Shown: in pieces, positions 37,090-44,853 of the stretch
Layout: each line of letters starts with the position of its first letter
Numbering within the stretch: the first letter of the stretch is position 1
Assembly: GCA_963739375.1 (NCBI GenBank)
Contig: CAVUAF010000015.1
Coordinates: forward strand, 1 to 64,000
Direction: 5' to 3'
Length of the DNA: 64,000 nucleotides
Origin: CAVUAF01 sp963739375
GTDB taxonomy: Bacteria; Acidobacteriota; Terriglobia; Terriglobales; Acidobacteriaceae
Program-made: the position numbers and the translations under genes
Notes under the pieces: model-generated
Databases searched by the model: none
The model's input: only the letters and a program-made list of their open reading frames with translations
What the model was told of the DNA's origin: nothing

Positions 37090-37947
37090 ATGTGGAACCG
37101 CGTTCCCTTGCTGCTGCGCGCTTTGCTGGCAGCGGTCGCGGTGACCGGCACCACGACCGTGGTGTGGGGAGGTCTCATCCAATCTAACTTGAGATTCTCG
37201 CCATGGCTGCCCTGGGCGGCCGTCATCATGGCGGCATTTCTGGTCCCCTACTGGAAATTCCTGAAGGGATGGGGTTGGCCACAGTCCACCGCTGCCACCC
37301 GCCGCGCAAGTCTGCGCGCCGAGCCGGTATCTTCATCCGTCTGGCGATGGTCCTTGCTGGCAGGAGGGCTGGGATTAGCCGCTTCGATCGCGTTGTTCAT
37401 CGTGTCCCACAGACTGATGCGGTGGCCGCAACCGGCGCATGCCGATCTCTCCCACATTCCTTCCATTACCTTGTTGCCGTCCCTGCTCATGAGCGCCATG
37501 GTGGCGGGAATCAGCGAAGAAGCAGGCTTCCGCGGCTACATGCAGGGACCCCTGGAGCGCCGCTACGGCCCGGCCATGGGCATCGCTATTACCAGCATTG
37601 TTTTCGGTCTGGCGCACCTGACCCACGGCGCATTTGTACCGGCGATTCTCTTCGACATTGGCTGGGGCGCACTCTATGGATTACTGACTTACCAGAGCGG
37701 CTCCATCGTACCGGCGATAGTTCTGCACAGCAGCGCCGACGCTCTGCAATTTATTGCCGCCTGGAAGTTCCCGCCAACCGCCCCCGCACCTCTGGTGTGG
37801 GTGAGTGGCCCCGATAGGTTGCTGTGGGCCAACTGTGTTCTGGTGGTGCTGCTCGGAAGTGCCTCGGTATGGGCCTTCCGGCGGCTGGCCGGTACGTGTG
37901 CGAAGGCAGCGGCGGGTTTCGGGCCACTGGAACACGGGCCGGGCTGA
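37090..37947 (+). CDS. CPBP (CAAX/Abi) family intramembrane metalloprotease
   Basis: 285 residues with about seven hydrophobic helices. The Abi/CPBP motifs are in order: EEAGFRGYMQGPLERRYG (motif 1, about residue 143), FGLAHLTHGAF (motif 2, about 176) and VLHSSADALQF (motif 3, about 218). These supply the Glu-Glu, His and Asn/Asp positions of the active site in the membrane. Family roles range from prenyl-protein processing to bacteriocin immunity; no target is encoded nearby. It is transcribed divergently from the acyl-CoA dehydrogenase, and about 100 bp without features follow before the convergent dapD. Confidence 0.88.
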   Translation: MWNRVPLLLRALLAAVAVTGTTTVVWGGLIQSNLRFSPWLPWAAVIMAAFLVPYWKFLKGWGWPQSTAATRRASLRAEPVSSSVWRWSLLAGGLGLAASIALFIVSHRLMRWPQPAHADLSHIPSITLLPSLLMSAMVAGISEEAGFRGYMQGPLERRYGPAMGIAITSIVFGLAHLTHGAFVPAILFDIGWGALYGLLTYQSGSIVPAIVLHSSADALQFIAAWKFPPTAPAPLVWVSGPDRLLWANCVLVVLLGSASVWAFRRLAGTCAKAAAGFGPLEHGPG

Positions 37948-38053
37948 GCCGGGCCGGGATCCCGGATCTGAAGCCGTCGTTCGTCTAGAACTCGGTCACT
38001 TCGTTTTATCCAGCGTCGCAACAGGTGGGCCGTCGGCGCGCTCGGAGTCGCAG

Positions 38054-38890
38054 CTAGCGCAGCCACTCCTCCAGTTGAATCTTGCTCTCCGTTCTGGCGT
38101 CGCGGTATTTGACGATGACCGGCGTATAGAGCGAGATGCCCCAGTCTTTTCCCGGGGGCTGGGTCACGGCGCGCGAGCCGGCCACCACCACGGCTGCTTC
38201 CGGGATGACGAGCGGCTCGCTGTCGGTGGCCCGGTAGACCTGCTTTCTTACCAGGTCATACACCGGCGTGGAGCGGTTGAGGATGGTGCCCGTGCCCAGC
38301 ACCGCGCGGCGCTTTACCACCGTCCCTTCGTAGATGCCGCAGTTGCCGCCGACCAGCACCTCGTCTTCGATGATGACGGGCAGCGCGCCCACCGGCTCCA
38401 GGACGCCGCCGATCTGCGCGGCGGCGGAGAGGTGGCAATGCGCGCCGATCTGCGCGCAGCTTCCCACCAGGACATGCGAGTCGATCATCGTTCCCTCACC
38501 CACCCAGGCGCCGATGTTGATGAACATGGGCGGCATGCAGGTGACGCCGCGTCCCAGGTAGCAGCCGTCGCGGATACTGGAGCCTCCGGGCACGACGCGA
38601 ACGCCGCTCGCGGCCGAGAGCTGCCGCAGCGGCAGCGTGTGCTTGTCGAAGAAGCGCTGCGGCGAGGGGCCGGAGACTTCCGCCACTTTGCCCATGCGGA
38701 ACCCCAGCAGAATCCCTTGCTTCACCCAGGCGTTAACGCGCCAGCCCGTGAGCGCGGCGGCGTCTGGCTCGGCGGCGCGGATGGCGCCCGCATTCAAGGC
38801 GGCCCGGAACTCGTCGAAGAGGCGTAAGTGCTGGTCGCCGTAGGTTGCCGGCTGCGCTGCGAACAGGCGCTCGATCTCAGTCCGCAGCAT
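38054..38890 (-). CDS. dapD: Tetrahydrodipicolinate N-succinyltransferase
   Basis: 278 residues. A left-handed beta-helix of hexapeptide repeats (VVPGGSSIRDGCYLGRGVTC to INIGAWVGEGTMIDSHVLVG, about residues 100-215) follows an N-terminal helical domain. The DapD blocks SCAQIGAHCHLSAAAQIGGV and EDEVLVGGNCGIYEGTVV are present. It succinylates tetrahydrodipicolinate in the succinylase branch of lysine/diaminopimelate synthesis, in the cytoplasm. It is the last gene of the asd-lysC-dapB-dapA-dapD operon and overlaps dapA by 14 bases. dapC and dapE are not in the window. Confidence 0.95.
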   Translation of the reverse strand: MLRTEIERLFAAQPATYGDQHLRLFDEFRAALNAGAIRAAEPDAAALTGWRVNAWVKQGILLGFRMGKVAEVSGPSPQRFFDKHTLPLRQLSAASGVRVVPGGSSIRDGCYLGRGVTCMPPMFINIGAWVGEGTMIDSHVLVGSCAQIGAHCHLSAAAQIGGVLEPVGALPVIIEDEVLVGGNCGIYEGTVVKRRAVLGTGTILNRSTPVYDLVRKQVYRATDSEPLVIPEAAVVVAGSRAVTQPPGKDWGISLYTPVIVKYRDARTESKIQLEEWLR

Positions 38891-39779
38891 GCACGCTCCG
38901 GCGCGCCAGCAGGCCGGCGGCCTCCAGCACGCTTTCGATCTTCGCCTGGCTGGCGGCGCTGGGCGGTACCAGCGGCAGCCGCCACACGGGCGCCAGCAAG
39001 CCCATGGCGGCCATCGCCGCTTTCACCGGGATGGGGCTGGACTCGATGAAGTTCACCTGCATGAGCGGCAGATACTTGTGTTGCAGCGCGCGGGCGCGGT
39101 TCAGGTCGCCGCGGAGCGCCGCCTGTACCAGCTCGGCCATCGCGCGCGGGATCTGGTTGGAGACCACCGAGACCACCCCCTTGCCGCCCAGCGCGATCAC
39201 GGGAATGGTAATCGCGTCATCGCCCGAAAGGACGGTAAACTCCGGCGGCACCTCGTGGACGACGGCAGCAATCTGCCCGATGTTGCCCGAGGCTTCCTTC
39301 ACCCCGACGATGGACTCGATCGCCGCCAGGCGGCGCAGCGTCGCGGGTTCCACATTGACGCCGGTGCGCCCCTGTACGCTGTAGACGATCATGGGCAGGG
39401 CCACCGCCGCGGCGATGGCCTGGTAGTGCTGGACCAGGCCTTCCTGCGTGGGCTTGTTGTAGTACGGCGTGACGGAAAGGATGCCGTTGGCGCCCAGTGC
39501 TTTCAGCTCGCGCGCCAGTTCGATCACCTCCTGGGTGTTGTAGCCGCCGGCGCCAGCCAGGACCGGCGTTTTGCCCTTCGCCTCTTCCAGCGTGATCTCC
39601 ACCACGCGCAGGTGCTCCTGGCGCGTAAGCGTGGGACTCTCGCCGGTGGTGCCGCAGGGCACCAGGAAGTTGATGCCTGCTTCCACCTGCCGCCGCACCA
39701 GCGCGCGCAGCGTGGATTCATCGAGCGCTCCATCCTGGCGGAAGGGCGTAACCAGAGCAGTGCCGCAACCCGTGAACAT
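38877..39779 (-). CDS. dapA: 4-Hydroxy-tetrahydrodipicolinate synthase
   Basis: 300 residues. ATG 39779 is preceded by GAGGAGG at a good distance; the frame extends 7 codons upstream into dapB. The DapA blocks are clear: GTALVTPF, VPCGTTGESPTL, the Tyr block MIVYSVQGRTGVN, the Schiff-base Lys in GVKEASGN (about residue 163) and VLSGDDAITIP. It condenses pyruvate with aspartate semialdehyde. It follows dapB after 1 base and overlaps dapD by 14 bases. Regulation by the lysine riboswitch upstream of asd is expected for the whole operon. Confidence 0.96.
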   Translation of the reverse strand: MFTGCGTALVTPFRQDGALDESTLRALVRRQVEAGINFLVPCGTTGESPTLTRQEHLRVVEITLEEAKGKTPVLAGAGGYNTQEVIELARELKALGANGILSVTPYYNKPTQEGLVQHYQAIAAAVALPMIVYSVQGRTGVNVEPATLRRLAAIESIVGVKEASGNIGQIAAVVHEVPPEFTVLSGDDAITIPVIALGGKGVVSVVSNQIPRAMAELVQAALRGDLNRARALQHKYLPLMQVNFIESSPIPVKAAMAAMGLLAPVWRLPLVPPSAASQAKIESVLEAAGLLARRSVHAAD

Positions 39780-39780
39780 G

Positions 39781-40452
39781 TCAACCTCCTCGGAGAACAT
39801 CGCTGAACTCGTAGAAACCTCGGCGGCCGATGATCCAGCGGGCCGCGGTCAGGGCGCCGCGGGCGAAGCCTTCGCGGCTGCGCGCGGTGTGGCGCAGCGT
39901 GATGGTGTCGGCGGCCGAATCGAAGCCGATCTCGTGCGTGCCCGGGTGCGCGCCGGCGCGGCTGGAGCTCACGTCCAAGGGCCGCGCGTAGCCCGCCGCC
40001 CGCATCGTCTCCACCAGCTTCAGGAGCGTGCCGGAGGGCGCGTCCTGCTTGGCGGCGTGGTGAATCTCCCATCCCCAGGCGCCATACTGCTCTTGCTCTT
40101 TGAGCAGCGTGGCGGCTTCCGCCACGAGGCGGAAGAAAATGTTGACGCCAATGGAGAAGTTCGCGCTCCACACCAGGCCGGTCTGGTGGCGCTCCACGGC
40201 GGTACGCACGCGGTCCTTCTCCTTGAGCCACCCGGTGGTGCCGACCACCACCGGAATCCCCGCGGCGGCCAGCCGCTCCACATTGGCAGCCACAGCGCCG
40301 GGAACGGAAAAATCCACCGCCACGTCCGCGCGCGGGGGTGGCTCCTGCCACCCGTGGTCGAGCTTGGCGGCCACCGCGAAGCCGTAGTCGGGGGCCAGCT
40401 GTTCGATCAGCCGCCCCATCTTGCCGTAGCCGACGATGGCCAGGTCAGGCAT
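39781..40452 (-). CDS. dapB: 4-Hydroxy-tetrahydrodipicolinate reductase
   Basis: 223 residues, shorter than the usual ~270 but with the essential blocks: LAIVGYGKMGRLIEQLAPDY (NAD(P)-binding), VVVGTTGWL, the catalytic segment EIHHAAKQDAPSGTLLKL, and HEIGFDSAADTITLRHTA in the C-terminal domain. The truncation is mainly in the Rossmann half, where the loop after strand 1 is short, as in other short DapB proteins. It reduces the DapA product with NAD(P)H. Overlaps lysC by 8 bases. Confidence 0.94.
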   Translation of the reverse strand: MPDLAIVGYGKMGRLIEQLAPDYGFAVAAKLDHGWQEPPPRADVAVDFSVPGAVAANVERLAAAGIPVVVGTTGWLKEKDRVRTAVERHQTGLVWSANFSIGVNIFFRLVAEAATLLKEQEQYGAWGWEIHHAAKQDAPSGTLLKLVETMRAAGYARPLDVSSSRAGAHPGTHEIGFDSAADTITLRHTARSREGFARGALTAARWIIGRRGFYEFSDVLRGG

Positions 40453-41788
40453 CGAACACCGCCGGATCGAGTTCGCGGAAAAACTCTTCGTGCAGACGCT
40501 GCACCGCGGCGGCAGCGTCCTGGGCCGCCACCACCAGGCCCAGGTTCAGCGAGGAAGCGCCCTGCGAAACCATGGTGACGTTGATGTCGCGGATGGCGCT
40601 GAACGCCCGCGCCGCGATGCCGGGCGTGTTGCGGATGTTCTCCCCCACCACGCAGATGATCGCATCGCCCTCGCGCACCGTGACCTCGGAAAACTGCCGC
40701 AGCTCTTCGACCATCGCCGCCAGCCGGTCGGTGGGGTCAATGGTGAGCGAAACGCTGACCTCGGAGGTCGAGATCATGTCCACCGGCGTCGCGTGGTGGT
40801 CGAAGACCTCAAAAATCCGCCGCAGGAATCCGTGGGCCATGAACATGCGCAGCGAGCGGACATTCATCACCACGATCCCGCGCTTGCAGGCGATGGACTT
40901 CACGACGTTCGGCGTCGTCACCGGCTCGCGGACAATGCGGGTGCCCGGCATCTCCGGGCAGCGCGAGTTGCGGATCAGCACCGGGATGTTCTTCTCCATG
41001 GCCGGCAGAACGGTGGCGGGGTGGAGAACCTTGGCGCCGAAATAAGCCAGCTCGGCGGCTTCGTTGAAGGAAAGGACCTTGATGCGATGGCCGCCGGGGC
41101 AGAGCGTGGGGTCGCAGGTCAGCATGCCGTCCACGTCGGTCCATATCTGGATCTCCTCGGCGCCGAGCCCGGCGCCGACGATGGCGGCGGTGAAGTCGGA
41201 GCCACCGCGCCCCAGCGTGGTGGTCACGCCCTCCTCGGTGGCGCCAATGAATCCGCCCAGTACCGCCACCTGCCCCGGCGCCTGGGACGCGAGACCGGAA
41301 GTCAGGCGGGCAAAGGTCGGCGCGTAGAGCGGAGTCGCCTGCGTGTGGCGGCGGTCGGTGACGATCAGCTGGCGAGCGTCCAGGTGGGCCGCGCGCATGC
41401 CTTCGCGTTGAAAGATGCTGGTGACAATCAGGCTGGAAAGCCGCTCGCCGAAGCTGGCGATAGCATCGAGCGAGCGCGGCGTCAGTTCGCCCAGCACCGC
41501 CAGGCCCTTCACCAGCTCCGCCAGCTCCTGAAAGTGCTCGTCCACCGTGCGCTCCATACCGGACTCGTGCCGATGAAAGTCGCGAAGCTGGGCGAGCTGC
41601 TGGAGCGCGGAGTCGCGACCGCCGTTGACGGCGGCGTGCGCCAGGGAGAGCAGGGCGGTGGTGGTTCTGCCCAGGGCAGAAACCACGACCACAGGCTGAC
41701 GCTCCAGTTGCGAGCGCACAATCGCGGCCACACGCCGGATGGCAGCGGCCGACTCCACCGAGCTTCCGCCGAACTTCATGACGATCAT
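40445..41788 (-). CDS. lysC: Aspartate kinase with two ACT domains
   Basis: 447 residues. ATG 41788 gives MIVMKFGGSSVESAAAIRRV and overlaps the asd stop (ATGA); the longer open frame upstream is a shadow inside asd. Kinase blocks: KFGGSSV, VVVSALGRTT, FGERLSSLI, TLGRGGSDFTAA and QIWTDVDGMLTCDP. The C-terminal ~150 residues are the paired ACT domains (VVMNVRSLRMFMAHGFLRRI, NIRNTPGIAARAFSAIRDIN) that bind lysine or threonine for feedback control. First committed step of the aspartate family, placed second in the riboswitch-controlled operon. Confidence 0.96.
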   Translation of the reverse strand: MIVMKFGGSSVESAAAIRRVAAIVRSQLERQPVVVVSALGRTTTALLSLAHAAVNGGRDSALQQLAQLRDFHRHESGMERTVDEHFQELAELVKGLAVLGELTPRSLDAIASFGERLSSLIVTSIFQREGMRAAHLDARQLIVTDRRHTQATPLYAPTFARLTSGLASQAPGQVAVLGGFIGATEEGVTTTLGRGGSDFTAAIVGAGLGAEEIQIWTDVDGMLTCDPTLCPGGHRIKVLSFNEAAELAYFGAKVLHPATVLPAMEKNIPVLIRNSRCPEMPGTRIVREPVTTPNVVKSIACKRGIVVMNVRSLRMFMAHGFLRRIFEVFDHHATPVDMISTSEVSVSLTIDPTDRLAAMVEELRQFSEVTVREGDAIICVVGENIRNTPGIAARAFSAIRDINVTMVSQGASSLNLGLVVAAQDAAAAVQRLHEEFFRELDPAVFDA

Positions 41789-42837
41789 CAGTCCAGCATC
41801 CCTTCCGTAACCATCAGCTCGGCGTTCAGCACGGCGGCGCCGGCCGCGCCCCGGACCGTGTTGTGTCCCAGGGCGACAAACTTGTAGGCGAGCACGGGGC
41901 AGGGCCGCAGCCGGCCCAGGAACACCGCCATGCCGTTTTCGCGCTCCGCGTCGCGGCGCGGCTGCGGGCGGTCCGGTTCGTCCAGGTAGATCAGCGGCTG
42001 CGCCGGCGCGCTGGGCAGTCCGCGCTCCTGCGGCACGCCGCGGAAAGCCCGGATGGCTTCCACGATCTCCAGCGCGCTGGGCTTGCCGGAGAGCTCGACA
42101 GAAGCGGCCACGGTGTGCCCATCCACCACCGAGACACGGTTGCAGTGCGCGCTGACCGTTGCCGCCAGCGGCCGGAAGCCGTCCTCGGCCAGTTCGCCCA
42201 GGATCTTCTGCGTCTCCTGCTGCATCTTTTCTTCCTCGCCGGCGATGAACGGGATGACGTTGGCGTGGATGTCCAGAGAAGCCACGCCCGGGTAGCCGGC
42301 GCCCGAGATGGCCTGCATCGTGGTGGCCAGTACGCGCGTGATGCCGAACGGCCGCAGCGGCGCCAGCGCCAGGGCCAGCACCACGGTGGAGCAGTTGGGG
42401 TTGGTCACGATCTGGCCCGTCCAGCCGCGGCGGCGCTGCTGCTGCGGAATGATGCGCAGGTGACCGGGATTCACCTCGGGGATCAACAGGGGGACGTCGG
42501 GCTCCATGCGGTGATTGCGGGAGTTGGAGACTACGACGCGTCCGGCGCGCGCGAATGCCTGCTCGATTTCGGTGGCGGCCCCGGCGTCCAGGGCGGAAAA
42601 GACCAGGCGTGGAGCGCCGTTCGGACGACACGCCTCGACCCGCAGACCGCGAACGCCCTCCGGCATGGCGCCGCTCAGCCGCCAACTGGTGGCTTCGCTA
42701 TACGCCTTGCCGGCGGAGCGCTCGCTGGCGCCCAGCCAGGTCAGCTCAAACCACGGGTGGTCTTCCAGGAACCTCACGAAGTGCTGGCCCACCATGCCCG
42801 TGGCGCCCAGGATTCCAACCTCAATTCTGCGTTCCAT
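41788..42837 (-). CDS. asd: Aspartate-semialdehyde dehydrogenase
   Basis: 349 residues. ATG 42837 starts MERRIEVGILGATGMVGQHF and has GGAG just upstream; the 69-codon upstream extension lies in riboswitch DNA and is rejected. Blocks: ILGATGMVG (NADP), SNSRNHRMEPDVPLLIPEVN, the catalytic Cys in VTNPNCSTVVLALALAPL (about residue 155), AISGAGYPGV and FKxVxxGHNT-like FVALGHNTVRGAAGAAVLNA at the end. This resembles the archaeal/fungal-type long Asd with the NPNCST motif. First gene of the lysine operon, immediately behind the riboswitch terminator. Confidence 0.95.
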   Translation of the reverse strand: MERRIEVGILGATGMVGQHFVRFLEDHPWFELTWLGASERSAGKAYSEATSWRLSGAMPEGVRGLRVEACRPNGAPRLVFSALDAGAATEIEQAFARAGRVVVSNSRNHRMEPDVPLLIPEVNPGHLRIIPQQQRRRGWTGQIVTNPNCSTVVLALALAPLRPFGITRVLATTMQAISGAGYPGVASLDIHANVIPFIAGEEEKMQQETQKILGELAEDGFRPLAATVSAHCNRVSVVDGHTVAASVELSGKPSALEIVEAIRAFRGVPQERGLPSAPAQPLIYLDEPDRPQPRRDAERENGMAVFLGRLRPCPVLAYKFVALGHNTVRGAAGAAVLNAELMVTEGMLD

Positions 42838-42847
42838 GTTCTCCGTC

Positions 42848-42875
42848 AAAAAAAGCAGTGCGCCGCGGGCGCGCA
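42848..42875 (-). terminator. Intrinsic terminator of the lysine riboswitch expression platform
   Basis: Read on the minus strand: stem TGCGC / GCGCA around a GCCCGCG loop, then CTGC and a run of seven T, ending 10 bases before the asd start codon. Placement between the aptamer and the start, overlapping the space where the Shine-Dalgarno follows, fits a transcription-attenuation platform in which lysine binding favours termination. Confidence 0.75.
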
Positions 42876-42972
42876 TTCCGCCCAGGGTTATGAGCCTCGG
42901 ATGTCTGGAAGAAGTTGGCAACCGCGAAAGGCGAGGAATGGAGGCGGGGCCGCACGCCGGGTGCGGTACAGC

Positions 42973-43166
42973 TCCCGATAGCGCTCCATCCGATTCCCTG
43001 TCGGTTTCGGATGACAGTGGGCGGGTATTGACCCGGCCCCCCAACCTGCTGAATGGAGTCGTTCAGCCGACTTCGGCGAAGTTACCGCTTGCCCCTTTTC
43101 GCGGCCATCCGGGACTCCCCGGAGATCTTCAGCCGCGTACTCCTGGCCTTCGCACCTCTACCAAGA
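42973..43166 (-). promoter_or_regulatory. Lysine riboswitch (L box) aptamer
   Basis: On the minus strand the segment begins TCTTGGTAGAGGTGCGAA and continues with CCAGGAGTACGC, GCGAAAAGGGGCAAGCG, CTTCGCCGAAG and the late TGGAGCGCTATC. These match, in order, the conserved L-box blocks of B. subtilis lysC (AGAGGTGCGAA, AAGAGTA, GAAAAGG, CGCCGAAG, TGGAGGGCTATC). The closing helix P1 pairs TCTTGGTAG (43166-43158) with CTATCGGGA (42981-42973) over 9 bp. About 135 bases separate it from asd, including the terminator. It should shut the asd-lysC-dapBAD operon when lysine is plentiful. Confidence 0.9.
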
Positions 43167-43237
43167 CACGCGGGAGAGCATAACAGACCTGCCGGGTCAG
43201 GCCAAATTGAGATCAGGGCGCGGGGTCAGCGAAAAAA

Positions 43238-43297
43238 TGGCGGAGGGAGGAGGATTCGAACCCCCGGTGGAGTTTCCCCCACAGCGGTTTTCAAGAT
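43238..43297 (-). repeat. tRNA-Ser(UGA) 3' fragment: left attachment-like direct repeat
   Basis: Read on the minus strand it runs from the anticodon loop ATCTTGAAAACCGC through the long variable arm (GTGGGGGAAACTCCAC), the T arm GGGGGTTCGAATCC and the acceptor end TCCCTCCGCCA. The 5' half of the tRNA (acceptor 5' strand and D arm) is missing. The same 60 bases recur at 57062-57121 with 58 matches. A tRNA cut at the anticodon loop with an intact 3' end and CCA is the usual relic of integration by a tyrosine recombinase. Confidence 0.8.
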
Positions 43298-43370
43298 TGC
43301 CGTGCCGTCCGCTCCGTCAGCAATCGCCAGTAGTTAGCAGCGCCGTAATTCGCTTCCCATTTGGGATAGT

Positions 43371-43404
43371 TGGTCGGGGCGACAGGATTTGCACCCGTGA
43401 CCCC
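43371..43404 (-). other. tRNA-like 3' end (T arm and acceptor), tRNA-Pro-like remnant
   Basis: Minus strand GGGGTCACGGGTGCAAATCC followed by TGTCGCCCCGACCA: a 5-bp T stem ACGGG/CCTGT around TGCAAAT, then an acceptor-like CGCCCCG-A-CCA. No matching 5' acceptor CGGGGCG or D arm lies upstream, so it is a fragment. It sits 73 bp beyond the tRNA-Ser fragment, at the same island edge. Confidence 0.4.
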
Positions 43405-43461
43405 GGAAATCCTGGTTATCCTTGCTCGAGGAACGTCCTGGACGCTCGTGCTAGATAACCT

Positions 43462-43475
43462 GTGACGCGCATCAC
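43462..43475. promoter_or_regulatory. CRP/FNR-like palindrome ahead of the electron-conduit two-component genes
   Basis: GTGA-CGCGCA-TCAC lies 70 bp upstream of the sensor kinase start. Geometry as in the five other copies. Confidence 0.5.
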
Positions 43476-43545
43476 CGCCGCGCCTGCCGAAGTGGCATTG
43501 GATATGCGCATCTGGATGGCCTATTGGCCTCAGGGGTGAGGGCTC

Positions 43546-44853
43546 GTGGAAGGCAATACCGGACAAGGACGCTGGTTCTGGGTGACCCTGGCGCTGTCGA
43601 GCGTCACCATCGTGGGGGGCGTGTTTGCGGCGTGGGAACTGGTGGAAATGCGCTTCTTCCGGGACGCCGATTACGTCACCCTCCACTACCTCTACATCAC
43701 GCGCGGGATCGGGTCTTCCTTGCTGTTGGCATTCTGGGCGGCGTGGTTTGTGTTGCGCGAACGCCGTGGCGCCGAGCAGCAACTGCGCCGATCGCGCGAG
43801 CGGTACCGCGGACTGCTGGAGTCGGCGCCCGGCGCGGTCGCGCTTTACGACCGCGACCTCACGGTGCTGGAATGGAATGCCCTCGCCGAGCAGTTGTACG
43901 GCTTCCGCAAGGCCGAAGTACTGGGCGCCCCGCTGCCCACCTTGTTGGAGACGCAGCGCGCCGAGCTTCTTAAGATTCTGCACGACGTCGAATCCGGTCT
44001 CGCTGCCCCCGCTCTGGAAACGCAGCGGTATGGAAAAGACGGGTCGGCGATCGACGTGCAGCTCAACCTGTCGTTGTTTCGCGAGGACACCGGCGAGCCT
44101 TACTTCCTGGAAGTAACGCACGACATCCGCGAGCGGGTCCGCTTGCGGCAAACGTTGCTGCAGATCGAGAAGCTCACCACCATGGGGCAGATGGCCAGCG
44201 GGACCGCGCATCACCTGAATACCCCCCTGGCCGCCATGCTGTTGCGCATCCGCATGGCGCGGGCCTCGCACGACATCGGCAAGGACCTGGACCAGCTGGA
44301 AAGCAGTGTCCGCTTTTGCCAGCAGTTCGTGCAGCGCCTGCTCGACTTCAGCCGCCGGCCGGAGTCGCGGAAACAGCCGGAATCGCTGGCGGCGATCATC
44401 GAGTCCGTGGTCGCCTTTCTCAATCCCCAGATTGTTTCCAAGAAGGTTTCGGTGGCGACCCAGGTCGCCGGCTTGAACGGCGCGCTGGTGCTGGCCGACC
44501 GCAACGAGCTGGAGGCGCTGCTGCTCATCCTGCTGACCAACGCGGTGGATGCGGTAGGCGCCGGCGGGGAGATCTGGGTGGCTGGCCGGCAGCGCGGGCA
44601 GCGGCTGGAGTTGGCGGTGCGGGACAACGGCTGCGGCATCGCCGCCGCCAATCTGCCGCGTATCTTCGAGCCGTTCTTCACCACCAAACCGGCGGGTAGC
44701 GGTACCGGTCTCGGACTGGCCATCGCCCACAACATCGCGCAGGAGCATGGCGGCGACATCCGGGTCGCCAGTGAACCCGGGGCGGGAACCACGGTGACGG
44801 TGGAACTTCCCCTGCATCAGGGAGCGGCCGGGATGAAGCAAGGAGTTCTATGA
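43546..44853 (+). CDS. PAS-containing membrane sensor histidine kinase
   Basis: 435 residues from GTG 43546. Two membrane helices (about 10-32 and 52-72) flank a short periplasmic loop; a PAS domain covers about residues 84-200 (RGLLESAPGAVALYDRDLTV). The phosphoacceptor block is MGQMASGTAHHLNTPLAAML (His 222), a slightly unusual HHLNTP in place of HEIxNP. The catalytic domain has LLTNAVDAVGAGG (N), VRDNGCGIA (G1) and FTTKPAGSGTGLGLAIAHNI (G2). It overlaps the next gene by 4 bases. As the first gene in the electron-transfer island it probably senses redox state or an electron acceptor; this is inferred from context. Confidence 0.93.
   Translation: MEGNTGQGRWFWVTLALSSVTIVGGVFAAWELVEMRFFRDADYVTLHYLYITRGIGSSLLLAFWAAWFVLRERRGAEQQLRRSRERYRGLLESAPGAVALYDRDLTVLEWNALAEQLYGFRKAEVLGAPLPTLLETQRAELLKILHDVESGLAAPALETQRYGKDGSAIDVQLNLSLFREDTGEPYFLEVTHDIRERVRLRQTLLQIEKLTTMGQMASGTAHHLNTPLAAMLLRIRMARASHDIGKDLDQLESSVRFCQQFVQRLLDFSRRPESRKQPESLAAIIESVVAFLNPQIVSKKVSVATQVAGLNGALVLADRNELEALLLILLTNAVDAVGAGGEIWVAGRQRGQRLELAVRDNGCGIAAANLPRIFEPFFTTKPAGSGTGLGLAIAHNIAQEHGGDIRVASEPGAGTTVTVELPLHQGAAGMKQGVL

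Noticed and set aside
36951..37229. 93-codon N-terminal extension of the acyl-CoA dehydrogenase
   Set aside because: It runs across the palindrome and into the divergent CPBP gene; composition is unlike the protein.
42838..43044. 69-codon N-terminal extension of asd
   Set aside because: The DNA is the riboswitch platform and aptamer; the family N-terminus starts at 42837 with a ribosome site.
43291..43380. Possible complete tRNA-Ser gene on the minus strand
   Set aside because: The sequence 5' of the anticodon loop does not form a D arm or pair with the acceptor 3' strand; two anticodon-stem pairs are mismatched.
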